This document shows positions 20,901-30,800 of a stretch of DNA of 64,000 bases, one piece after another. The notes under the pieces were generated by a model. The model worked only from the letters and a program-made list of their open reading frames with translations. It was not told where the DNA came from and did not search any database. Source of the stretch: Paragordius varius. Its lineage: Eukaryota > Nematomorpha. The translations under genes were made by a program, and so were the position numbers. The DNA lies in contig OZ176057.1 in the NCBI GenBank assembly GCA_964247055.1, positions 5,642,001 through 5,706,000 on the forward strand, written 5' to 3'. The first letter of the stretch is position 1; the number at the start of each line of letters is the position of its first letter.

Positions 20901-23208
20901 AACTTATTTGCCTGATATGAATTAGTCACCTCTATAAAATTTTTATTTAAATTTAATATTTTATTTTCCAACCTAATATTTTGAGTTAAATTCCAATTTT
21001 AAAATGAAGTCAAAAATCCCAATTATTAAAAGAAACAAGCCTTAAATTTCACAATAAATTAACTGAGAAATTGAATAAAATTTGCTTGAAAAAAAACTTT
21101 GAAATTTGCTAAAAATTTTAAGGAAAACCTCAAAATCTTAATATTATTTAACACCTGACATTTTTTACCAAAACGTACTTTGAGAGAAAATTAAAAAAAG
21201 ATTTTTTAAAAAAAAGTACAAGAAAATTTCTAGCAAAACCTTAATATCTTAATATTACCTGAAATTTTAAGTTATTTGAATAATTTGACTTTGTGACTAT
21301 TTAATAAAACCTTAAACTTGCTATAAATTATTAGCAATATCCTACAAAAATTTTAAAATTTACTAAAATTTACAAAAAAATTTAAAATCTAAATATTTTT
21401 TTCAACAACCTGACATTTTGCGTTAGATTTTTCCACTCAAAATATTCTCTGGTTGAAAAAAAAATACTCATTTTAAAATTTTATCTTTTAAAACCCTAAA
21501 AACTCTATGAAACCACAAAATTAACTATAGAAAATTTTTAGCAATTTTCTTGAAGTCTGAGCATATATTTTCTAGAAAAAGACTCTAAAATCTTAAAATA
21601 TTTTTTTTCAACAACCTGACATTTTGACTTTAAATTTTCCACCCAAAATGTTCTAAAATTACTGAAAAAATACTTTTTTTAAATGATTTTTTATAATCCT
21701 AAAAATTTTAGCCAATAAAATTCACTGTAAAATCCTAAAAACACTTTAAAACCTTTAATTAACTATAAATTTTAACAATATTCTGCAAAAAAATTCAAAA
21801 TTTACTAAAAATTCTTAAAATGATGATTTTTTCTACAACATGACATTTTGCTTGAAGATTCCACTTAAAATATTCTTAAGTTGAAAAAAAAATACTTTTT
21901 TTAAAATTTTATCTTTCAAAATCCTAAAAACTCTATTAATTACTTAAATTAACTATAAAAACTCTATAAAACCTTAACCTTAAAATTAATTATAACATTT
22001 TTAGCAATATTCATAAAAACTCTGAATATATTTGCTAAATAAAAATCTAAAATCTTAAAATGATTATTTTTCTACAATCAGACATTTTGCGTTCAATTTT
22101 CCAACCAAAATGTTCTAAAATTACTGAAAAAATACTTTTTTTAAATGATTTTTCATAATCCTATAAATTTTAGCCAATAAAATTCACTCTGTAAAATCCC
22201 AAAAACACTATAAAACCTTGAACTTGCTATTAGCAATTTTCTGCAAAAATTTTAAAATTTACTAAAATTTGCTAAAAATTTCTAGAAAAATCTTAAAATG
22301 ATGATTTTTTTCTACAACCTGACATTTTGCGTAGGGTTCCAACGTTCTGATGGGTCTTCGCCACTTTGAGGGTCAGTTACAGGTGGATGTAAGATTGATA
22401 TACATAAATCACCATTCTATAATACAAATATATATAATCATTTTTAGTTTTTTAAACAATACAGTAAAAATATAAAAATATATGGACAAAAATAAAATTA
22501 TTAAAAGACAAGTCTTTTTTTACTAAAAAACCGGTGTATTTTATAAAGAAAATATCTATTATCCTAGGGAGAAAATACCAGGAATAGATATAAAAAAACA
22601 ACAACTGGTTAATAAGATTTATAAATTATATATAAAAAATTTGGGTATCAGGTATTCAAATATCTTACTGATTAAAAAGTATTAGGATTGATCAACCAAC
22701 AAGAATGTATTAGGGAAAACAGTTAGTTTTTGGCTATATTAAAAATTTTTATCATCTATATTTAGATATCGATTAATATAATAAAATATAAAATAAAATA
22801 ACATAAAAAATATTTTAAATTTTTTAAATTATTTTATATAAATAAATAAGTGTAAGTTATACCTCATAAACATTCGGATGCCAAACTTTTGTTAAGAATC
22901 GTATGGTTGGTGGAGAATATGGATAATCTTTGGGGAATTTCATGTGAGCCTATTAATGTTTTTATACAAAACAAAGATTAATTAAAGTAGAAAAAAGACA
23001 ACTAGTTTGAAAAATGTTAATAATTCAAATATAAAACCTTGAAATAACCACCCTGATAAGGTGTTTCAGGCGGGCCAAAAATTGCAACTTCCCAATTAAA
23101 CAAATCATCTTCTCGGAGTAGTTTAACACGAAAACCCTCGACTGGGTCCTCCATTATTCCTTTGTATTCTAGAGCCAAAGCTCTGGTTGCACTTGAGTTT
23201 GTGGTCAT
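14942..23208 (-). CDS. CDC34: Ubiquitin-conjugating enzyme E2 R (CDC34 type)
   Basis: Cytosolic/nuclear E2 that passes ubiquitin from E1 to substrates of SCF cullin-RING ligases. Six minus-strand exons: 23208-23038, 22949-22863, 22416-22319, 19504-19370, 17273-17022 and 15302-14942; all junctions are GT-AG and in phase, giving 367 residues. The UBC fold is complete: [19 protein letters not shown] at the start, [16 protein letters not shown] with catalytic Cys91, then the CDC34/UBE2R acidic-loop insertion ([19 protein letters not shown]), and [20 protein letters not shown]. The end of exon 5 and exon 6 form the acidic tail ([14 protein letters not shown]), which then runs into a long Asn/Ser/Thr-rich extension; human UBE2R proteins are about 236-238 residues. 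Introns 3-5 are long and hold transposons and exon-edge copies. The start is supported by the E2 N-terminus and lack of upstream coding. Confidence 0.95.
15352..15956. mobile_element. Tc1/mariner-like MITE split by another MITE
   Basis: The left half (TACAGTAAAAA...) ends near 15509 and the right half resumes near 15821, running to CTACTACTGTA at 15956. The middle is the satellite-armed MITE at 15510-15820. This fixes the relative age: the satellite-armed family moved later here. Located in UBE2R intron 5, 50 bp from the exon 6 acceptor. Confidence 0.65.
15510..15820. mobile_element. Satellite-armed MITE (ATACCATTTAC family)
   Basis: Ends ATACCATTTACAGTTCAAAT and its reverse complement TTTGAATTGTAAATGGTAT. 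Next to each end stand 2-4 head-to-tail 21-bp units (core TTGAATTGTTCAAGGGTG), in opposite orientation at the two ends. The spacer of about 200 bp contains AACTCATTATTAATGAGAAA and CTTTATGGCATAGTTTATT. Non-coding. Other copies: 17344, 18508, 20042, 25692, 34871, 39966, 40649, 44533, 45525 and 46626. Confidence 0.75.
16100..17021 (-). repeat. Array of copies of UBE2R exon 5 3' edge
   Basis: The real exon 5 ends GATGATTACGATAC|GTAAGTTT (minus strand). Degenerate copies of this edge, with the donor, recur in intron 5 at about 16108, 16249, 16400, 16565, 16725 and 16880, spaced about 130-165 bp. Two of them (16249 and 16400) keep the plus-strand string GGTAGAAT from the coding side. Intervening sequence is a poly-ACTTTT-rich filler repeated with the unit. 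Confidence 0.75.
17344..17898. mobile_element. Satellite-armed MITE, left arm expanded
   Basis: Same family as 15510-15820, but the left arm holds about 16 units of the 21-bp repeat (17355-17690) against 2-3 on the right. The minus-strand open frame over it (FKGEFEL repeats) is a by-product of a 21-bp unit without stops and is not a gene. Confidence 0.7.
17905..18200. mobile_element. Degenerate Tc1/mariner-like MITE
   Basis: Arms 'AAAAACGTAAAAAAC...GGACCGCTC' and 'AGAGGGGTCTTTTGATC...' resemble the CAGTAAAAATTG family in order and spacing, but the tips are lost. Confidence 0.35.
18508..19072. mobile_element. Satellite-armed MITE, right arm expanded and hybrid
   Basis: Begins ATACCATTAACAATTCAAA. 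Its right arm (18728-19065) holds about 16 units of the 21-bp repeat. The first units are the GGGTGAATTTGAATTG type; the last two change to the GGACCAACTTAAAGTG type found at 58.3-59.2 kb, and the element ends GTGCAAATGATTTATAT. It links the two satellite types. Confidence 0.7.
19150..19369 (-). repeat. Two copies of UBE2R exon 4 3' edge
   Basis: The real exon ends ATTATTAG|GTTTATTTTT. Two intronic copies read (plus strand) 'CAAAAGACAAACCTAAGAT' near 19154 and 'CAAAAGACAAACCTAAAGAT' near 19247, each including 'GGATATAATTGTTC'-type or 'GATATATAATTGTTC' filler. Spacing about 95 bp. Confidence 0.55.
19505..19810 (-). repeat. Two copies of UBE2R exon 4 5' edge
   Basis: The real acceptor edge reads (plus strand) GGGTTCATTCAGAAGTGATA...CTCAGTAAAATAGTT. 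A near copy lies at 19766-19805 (GGGTTCATTCAAGAGTGATA...CTCAATAGAATAGAG) and a partly deleted one at about 19650-19682. These lie upstream of the exon, inside intron 3. Confidence 0.65.
20042..20290. mobile_element. Satellite-armed MITE, decayed tips
   Basis: Contains 'CCCTTGAACAATTCAAATTC' at the left, the family spacer (TATCTTTATGG, TATGATTTTTTCAGTA) and 'AAGGGTGAATTT' units at the right. The outer ATACCATTTAC tips are lost. Confidence 0.6.
20600..22318 (-). repeat. Array of copies of UBE2R exon 3 3' edge
   Basis: The real exon 3 ends ACGCAAAATGTCAG|GTTGTAG. The plus-strand image (TACAACCTGACATTTTGCGT) recurs as degenerate copies at about 22071, 21833, 21610, 21402, 21163, 20969, 20788 and 20610, progressively worse with distance from the exon. 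Units of about 170-250 bp also share AAAACTCTATAAAACC-type filler. Confidence 0.75.
22461..22535. mobile_element. Tc1/mariner-like MITE fragment
   Basis: TACAGTAAAAATATAAAAAT, then ATGGACAAAAAT and AAAAGACAAGTC, match one arm of the CAGTAAAAATTG family. No right end recognised. Lies in UBE2R intron 2. Confidence 0.45.
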
Positions 23209-24160
23209 ATGATAGTCGTATGAGTTGTGTGATGCAATGGTATTTTATCACGTCTTTTTGTTCCATAATATGTTTTTTTTGTAAAGATATATTTTTGTTT
23301 TAAAGTTTATATTGTAAAATTTTATATTTTGTTGTGTTTTTTTAACAAAATAACTACTTTTTTCTTAAACTATGTGGCATTTTACAAAAGTATTTTGTTC
23401 TAATACCCCAAACTTAATACCGTATGACCTATTGATGTAGTTTCATCTCTGACTAATAAATTGGATTATATAAAGTATTGGGTACTAGCCCGAATTTAAA
23501 AATATGCTTTTTTAGCATTTTTGCATAAAAACTTTTATAAAAATGTAAAAAATTCTCACATACTTTTTTATTTTAAAATAAAATAGGCGATAAAAATAAT
23601 TATGGTTAATAGATGTAAATAATTAATTTTGAGCTTACAGGGTATATAACCAGAAAAATTTGGCATATATCGATTTTAAAATCATAGTTTTATCGTGTTG
23701 TGGAGCTGCCCAGATTTTGGACTTTGAAGTCGCAAAACTTCAAAATATATAATCACAAAAGGATAAAATATTTGATAATAATTTAATTTTAACTATATTA
23801 ACTTTTAAGGCTGTAGTTTTTTACAAGATTAAGCTTGAGATACCAATCTACCCGAATATAAAATTGAGGGAAAAAACTAAAAATGTCATAAAATTTTAAA
23901 GAAATTATTTGCCACTAAATTTTATAAAACGAATATTACACTAAAGTTTAAATTGGTATTATTGCAAAAGATTTAATAAAGTTTATCATTTTCTGTTACT
24001 AAAGTATTTTAGAAAAACATAAAGAAAATTTTTAATTTTAATATATTTGGTTGATGTATCCGAACATATATTTTTGTTTTGTAGCATAAAAATATGCTAT
24101 TTACATTTTAACATTTTGTTTATCGAGGTAGTTCGCCCAAACCTAAAACTCGTATAATGG
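23209..24160. other. UBE2R upstream region
   Basis: Contains the presumptive UBE2R promoter but no motif I can defend. 23640-23770 is a relative of the dispersed repeat at 1-420 (GGCATATAT, TTTTAAAATCATA, and a 'GGACTTTGAAGTCGCA' block). Confidence 0.35.
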
Positions 24161-24370
24161 CTAAATCTCGGCCTTGGCAAATCCTTGTTTCAAAGCTTCA
24201 CCAAAAATATAAAATATTAAGACAGATAAAAATACCACCGTACACACAGAGACAAATATTCGGGATATATTAGTGTTTCCAAAATAATTATTCTGATAAG
24301 ATATATATATTCTTATGGAATTATGTATCAGGAATATCAAGGTACATTTGATTTTGGCGCTTAGGGCCAT
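24161..24370 (-). CDS. Possible 69-residue single-pass membrane protein
   Basis: An ATG-started open frame (MALSAKIKCTLIFLI...) with one clear hydrophobic segment (FVSVCTVVFLSVLIFYIFG, residues about 39-57) followed by a short charged tail (EALKQGFAKAEI). It sits between two minus-strand genes, 190 bp past the stop of the upstream one. Short conserved membrane proteins look like this, but I recognise no family, and an AT-rich genome yields Phe/Ile-rich frames by chance. The GC content of its last third is somewhat above its surroundings. Confidence 0.35.
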   Translation of the reverse strand: MALSAKIKCTLIFLIHNSIRIYISYQNNYFGNTNISRIFVSVCTVVFLSVLIFYIFGEALKQGFAKAEI

Positions 24371-24559
24371 TTAAAAAGTTATTTCACTTTTTTGGTAACT
24401 GAGCTGTATTAATGACAAAATTTAATATTTGTTATAACTCGGTCTAAAATATTTGATACACTTAACTATAATATAGGAATCTCATTCATTCAATTAATAA
24501 AAAAAGTAATCAATTTATTTATTTTTAAATCTAATTCTATAAGGTTATATTCAAAAAGC

Positions 24560-25678
24560 TTATCCGCTCTTTCGTTTTTTGATATCGATGGTTGGGAAAA
24601 CTCTGCGTTGAGATACGGTGCTCAAGGGGGTTGTTGTAATTTTTCTTACAATTATTAGCTAAAAAATATATAACTTTAATATATATATTATAAAAAATTA
24701 TAGTAAAATCTAAATTAAACGGACAAAACGTAAAAAGATTTATATTTATATATTAAAAAACTACCATACTTTAAACTTGGATTTTATTTCCATATAAATT
24801 TAAATGTATAAGTGATTGTGTTATTAATATACATTTCTATTTCATACTTTGTAGTGAATGATATTTATTTGAAAAAACAATCAAGATTTAAATAGTCTGG
24901 TTGTCTTTTAGAAAAAATATACATTGTCCGTATAATATAAATTTCTATTAAAAAATTTGAATTAAATCAAATTAAAAATAAACAAAAGTAAATACCGTAG
25001 GTCTTTTAGGAGGGCGTTTTGTCCTTTTTGAGTTGTTAGCAGAAGGCTTTTTCAGAGCTGCACGTCTTACCCTGTCTGTACAAAATTAGAAATTGAAAGG
25101 AAAAAATGAAATTTCAAACGTAAAACACTAAAGAGCAAACATAACTTTTTATTTAATTTTTTTAATAAAATCGCGACTCATTTGAGTTACAATGTTAAGT
25201 AGACAAAAAATATATGTCAAAAATAAATTTAGTTTATATGGGAAATTATGGCGTACAAAATAGTTCTGGTCGATATAAATTCATTCTACTGTAATTTACT
25301 TTATATTATTATAAAAAAAATTTTCATATAATTATCATTTATAGTTTACTCCCCTCCAATATGAACCTCATCGTAAAGTGTTTTTTGAATCATAATCCGC
25401 ATAAAGCCTTTAAAAAATTTTCTAGTTGATGTTTTTAATAAAACAAATTATATTTGGTTTACATATGATAAAATATAAATTAGCAACCAAAACTATTATA
25501 TAGGTATTTGTTGTTAAAAAAACTAAACTTCTTTTTAAAAGTCGTTTAAATAAATTTATATAAATACTTGCTCTGAGTTTTGAAAACATATCAGATAATC
25601 TTTCGGGCACATGAGTATTATGTGTAGGAACTAAATTATTTTTGCCATCCTCATTAGATTTAATGGCAGAAGCATATC
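24560..25678 (-). CDS. Unidentified basic protein, 3' exons
   Basis: Three minus-strand exons join in frame: 25678-25568 (YASAIKSNEDGKNN...LSDMFSKLRA), 25075-24996 (RVRRAALKKPSANNSKRTKR) and 24658-24560 (LIIVRKITTTPLST...KKRKSG, stop). Acceptors TTTTGTACAG and TTTTTTAG and donors GTATTT fit, and the split codon (A|AC) works. The 95 visible residues are strongly basic with bipartite Lys/Arg clusters, suggesting a nuclear or nucleic-acid-associated protein; that is inference from composition. The 5' exon was not found: upstream of 25678 lies a (TA)n tract and then transposons up to the NUBP1 3' end, so the first exon is either short and missed or the gene is truncated. The name is unknown. Confidence 0.65.
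24701..24950. mobile_element. Tc1/mariner-like MITE
   Basis: 'TAGTAAAATCTAAATTAAAC' with GGACAAAACGTAAAAAG at the left and 'GTCCGTATAATATAAATTTC' at the right. Lies in the last intron of the basic-protein gene. Confidence 0.55.
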
Positions 25679-25691
25679 CTATATATATATA

Positions 25692-25958
25692 TATATTTAC
25701 AGTTCAAATTCACCCTTGAACAATTCGAATTCACCCTAAAAATAAATTAAGTGTTTTATTAGATTTAAAATCACCTATATTTTTTTATATTTTTTAAGAA
25801 AAAATGTTGTTTATATGATAATGAAAAAAATAAAATATGTATCATAAAGATATATTTCATATGAATGATGAGTTATATTAGCAGCCCGAAAACACATATT
25901 TTATTTTTAGGGTAAATTTAAATGGTTTAAGGATCAATTTGATTTGTAAATGGTATAT
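25692..25958. mobile_element. Satellite-armed MITE
   Basis: TTTACAGTTCAAATTCACCC at the left and GATTTGTAAATGGTATAT at the right around the family spacer. The left tip has merged with a (TA)n tract. It lies directly upstream of the first visible exon of the basic-protein gene. Confidence 0.65.
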
Positions 25959-25961
25959 AGA

Positions 25962-26188
25962 TATTAAATTAAAATGGACAAAAAGTATAAACATAAAGAC
26001 AAATATTTTTTCTAAAAGGACTTTTTTAAACTTAATTTTATGCCATTGTTATAAATTGCAAAGTATAAACTAGAGATGTGTATTGGTAACACAATCAATT
26101 ATGTGCATGTTAATATTTTAATTGGTTTGTCTTTTAAATAAAAATTTTGTCCTTATATTTTTTCGTTTTATCCGAATAATTTCAGCTA
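25962..26188. mobile_element. Tc1/mariner-like MITE, abutting
   Basis: 'ATTAAATTAAAATGGACAAAA' at the left and 'CGTTTTATCCGAATAATTTC' at the right; tips degraded. Starts within a few bases of the preceding satellite-armed MITE. Confidence 0.5.
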
Positions 26189-26363
26189 ATATAATATTTT
26201 TTATAAAAGTAAAAATTTAGCTATTAAGACAGAACATAAACGGTAAACGGCTGATCTTTTTGCATAAAAAAATTGATATTTTAGGCTCAAACATTATATA
26301 TATGTTTTTAATTTAAATTTCTTTTTTATAAATAAATCACAAACGAGAGTTTATACATAAAAA

Positions 26364-26613
26364 TACAGAACTTTAAATTATACGGCCAAAACGTAAAATA
26401 TAAAGACAAAGTTTTATTTTTTAAGTACATACTTTTAAAACCTTAATGATTTTTATAAAAATTATTTAATTACAATCATATCGATGTCGTTAGCAATTTA
26501 TATCACCATTTTTTAAATTTAAAACAATCAGTTATTATTTAAAAAAAAATTTAGATTTTTAAAAAAATATTTGTCTTTATATTGTTATGTTTTGTCCGTA
26601 TAATTTCAGTTTA
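26364..26613. mobile_element. Tc1/mariner-like MITE
   Basis: 'ACAGAACTTTAAATTATACG' with GCCAAAACGTAAAAT at the left and 'TTTTGTCCGTATAATTTCAG' at the right. About 250 bp; a partial extra right arm follows at about 26655-26690. Confidence 0.55.
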
Positions 26614-26689
26614 TACAAAAAAATAAATATGGTTGTCATTTTGTAAATTTTATATTTTGTCCTTATAATTTTAATTTTTACTCCAAATT

Positions 26690-27255
26690 TCAACAAAGTA
26701 TACCGTAAGACGGAATGAAACTCAATAAAATTAAAAGTGTGGATATAGGAATGATAAGCTTCATATAAAAAAATTTTTAATCCAAATTTACCTCTAAAAA
26801 TATCTTTGTAAAATAATTTTTTATAAAAAAAAATATATAATTTTGTTGTCGATATACGTCAACTTTTTTTATAAAAACAAGTTTAGATCCTATTTTTTTT
26901 TCGTCAAATACTTAAAGGTCGAATAATATCAACATAAATATATATTGAATGATAATTGATTGAGTTTGACCTTAAGTTTCATCATAGGACATTTAGTTTA
27001 TAGAAATAATATACAAACGAGTTTTTTTAATTAGCTAATAATATTTTAGCGATATTTTCGTTAAATAAAATCAACATTTTATAAATAATTAAATAACAGG
27101 TATATATATAATATCGTGAAGTCTGGCTATTAAATAACCTTTAAAGAAAAAAAATATTATTAAAGTTTCTTAATATTCCATATTTATATTTTAGCGATTT
27201 CCTTGTTTCACTATAATCAACATTTATAAATAATTTTGCACAAAATTATAGCAGG

Positions 27256-27286
<31 letters not shown>

Positions 27287-27790
27287 CCTGACATTGGAAA
27301 ATAATTAATCACATCGTGAAGGCTGGCTATTAAATAACCTTAACGAAAAAATTTATTAATAAAAGTTTATTAATTAGTTAGCTATTTATATATTTATATT
27401 TTCTTTTAATAAAATCAACAAAATATATAACACAAAAGTAAAGAGGTATATGGATATTGTTAATCCTGGATATAATTAAAAAAAGAATAAATCAATTATT
27501 GAAAGTCTAAATAAAAATTGAAAAATTTGAATAAACAACTGAAACTTTAAAAGAATATATATATTACATTGTAAAAAATTTATAAAATTTCCATTTTTAT
27601 CAAAATTATTATTCTAAAAATATAAAGACAAAATATTTTTTTCGAAAAAGGCAACCCATAGTATTTTAACTTTTTAAAACCCCAAAAAAGTGTTGAAATT
27701 CTCTGAAATATCTACCAATCCAAAGGTTTTAAAAGTCAGATATCTAAATAATTGCAATTATATTATATATATTTATAACACATAGAATAA
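26690..27790. other. Intergenic with a three-unit tandem repeat
   Basis: 27005-27500 holds about three imperfect units of roughly 170-190 bp, marked by 'ATCGTGAAG(T/G)CTGGC' then TATTAAATAACCTT, and 'TTTAGCGAT' with AAATCAACA. The rest is AT-rich without recognisable genes; it must contain the 5' end of the basic-protein gene if that gene is whole. Confidence 0.45.
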
Positions 27791-27791
27791 A

Positions 27792-27797
27792 TTTATT
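27792..27797 (-). terminator. NUBP1 poly(A) signal
   Basis: AATAAA on the minus strand, 44 nt beyond the NUBP1 stop codon. Such hexamers are common in AT-rich DNA, so position is the main support. Confidence 0.4.
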
Positions 27798-27840
27798 AAT
27801 ATATAATTTCAATTTGGAATATTTTTTTTGTTTGATATAT

Positions 27841-30800
27841 TCATCGTTCATGATTTATGCCTAATTTTTGACAAATTTGTTGAAATATTGTCAACCAAAT
27901 GTCATTTGAGTTTTCGGTTTGATTGATTTGACATTTTTCAAAATAATTTTCGCCTTGTTCAAATGATTTTCCTGGACGTGTATAAAAAACATGAAAAAAA
28001 TTAAAAAATTTTACCCAAAAAGCTAAATAAATATTAAATTATTAAAATAAAAAAATATATTTTCACAAAAATTTTTTAAAAAAATACTTAGATTATGTAA
28101 GAATTGATAAAATAAATTGTGAAATATTTATATATTAAAAATTTATATAATAATAGTAAAATATTTATAATAAAAAAATAATAGTAAAATATTTATAAAT
28201 TTTTTTTAAAATTTAAAAAAATTTTCACAAAAGTTTATATCTCAAAAAGTAATTAAATTATTCTAAAAATTGATAAAATAAATATATTTTTAAATAAAAA
28301 ATTTTTTTTTTTCAAAAAATAACTTAAATTAATATCCAGGGGTAGGGATACTAAAATGGGTATATTCCCAGCCCCCATTTCAAGGCACATTCGTTCTGTA
28401 TTTGATAATTTTATATTATTATTATTAATATTATTTGAATTATTCGTATTATTAATTCCATTTAAGGTTTGATTATTAGAGGCTAAAAAATTAAAATTAA
28501 ATATTAAAAATAAAGAAAATTAAAGATATATTATATATTATAAATTATAATTTTTAAAAAAAATTTGTTTTAAAAGTTGATTAGAAAAAATTCAAATTTG
28601 TATACATACATATATTAAATAATATTATAATCTTAATAAATTATACATTAATAAAATAAATATATCAATATTTAATATTAAAATGGAAAAATATTGATTA
28701 TATACAGTTTTAATTAGAATAATTTTTAGATATATTAATATATATCTTTCTCTAAAATCAAAAAATAAAAATATTTTTTTTAATAAAACCTTAAAATATC
28801 AAAATAAAGCGTATTATAAAAGTATATTACTAAATATTATTTTTTTATATAATTTAATATATTTTAATGATAATTTAAAAATAATTAAAAATAATAAAAA
28901 ATATTCTTAATAATCTTCCAAAAATTTTAAAATTTTAAAATTAAAAATTTAAATAAAATTCCTACAAAAAGCTGGAAAGATTTGTGAGGTGAGCTGACAT
29001 TTGGGGCAAATAAAAGCCCTCATATTCTCTATAACCCCTAGAATAGGAATTTCTAATCGTTGACAGAAACTAATTTGTTTTTTGACATCTAACAAGGCTA
29101 CTTTCTGAAATAAAAAATTATAAAAAATATTTAAAAGAAAATTACTCAATGTTTTAAAAAAATAAAAATTATCATAAATGACAAATAATTATAAAATGAC
29201 AAATAATTATAAAATATATAAAAAAACTAATTAAAAACAAAATTTTTTAAAAAATATATAAAAAAAATTATATAAAAAATATATAAATACTAAAAATTCT
29301 TTAGAAAATTTTAAACTATATTTATCAAAATGCTAAATAATGATAAATAAAATATAATTTAAATAGTAAAAATATAATATTTATATATTATATATAAATA
29401 TAAAATTTTACAATTTAATTTAAATCTCTTTATTCCTTATCAGAAAAAATGTTGAATTTAAAAACAATAAATAATTTTATTTTAAAAAAATTTAAATTAC
29501 TAATTTATTTATAAATATACCTGAGGTGTAGTAACAATTAAAACACCACTTTGTGGGTTAATTTCATTTTGATTAACAGAATTTGCCTAAAAATTAATAT
29601 ATATATATATAAATTCTGAGTTTTAATAAAAAAACAATATAATTTCAAAAAATTAACAAAATAAAATAAATATTTTCTAGATAAGTATTTAAGTTAAAAT
29701 AAGAAAAAAGTTAAAAATTAACTTAATATATATATTGTTTGACTACAATAATTTAAAATTAATATTTAAATTTTATTTTTTAAAATTAAATATGCAGAAT
29801 TTTTTTAAAAAAGTTAAAAATTCAATCATAATAATATAAATATTTATATACATATTTCATTTTTTGTTAAAAATTAATAATTAAAATTTAAAAACAAAAA
29901 AAATATTTTCTAAATAAAAAATATTGATTATGAATAAAAAACATATATTTTATACTAATCATTAATTGAGTTTAAGAAATAAAATAAATATTTTTTAAAA
30001 TTATTAAAATAAATATAATAGTCTAGATGTTTCATATAATTATAAAACAAATAATTTTTTTTATTATTAAAAATATATAATTTTAATTAATTTTAAAACT
30101 AATATAGTAAAATTTTTTCAAAAAAATGTAAAGTCTCTTTAATTTTAAATATTGTAAAAATAATACAAATATATATATACAAATATATATTTACATTAAA
30201 TTGTTTATATAATTTAATAAAAATAAATTTTTTATAAATTTCAATAAAAATAAATTATATTTAAATTAAAAAATAATAACTTTATAAAATGAAAATATAT
30301 ATTTTATACAATTTTAAAAATTAAAAATTTTAAAATTGTTACAGAATTTCGAGATTTTATAAGCGGCCCTAAATAATTGAGTATAGTCATATGTTCATCC
30401 GAAGTCCCAGGGGGCGTATCAATAATCAGGTGATCTAAATAATCCCAATCAACCTCCTCTAAGAATTGTTTAATCATGGCTAAAATATTCAAAATATTAA
30501 TTAAAAATTATTTAATAATTTATTTAATAATTTATTTAATAATTTATTTTTTATTTTATAAATATATAAAATAAAAAAGAAAAATATTTTTTAATATATA
30601 TATATTATAGAATATTATAAATTATATAAAAAACAAAAAAACGTTTAATAAAAATTTATATATTTTAAAATATAAATAAAAATAAGTATTTTATATTAAA
30701 ATTCATGAAAATAAAAACAAGTAAAATAATTATTTAAAATTAAAATTATTTAATCTATTTTTTACAAATAAAAAATATAAAAAACTATATTTTAAGCAAA

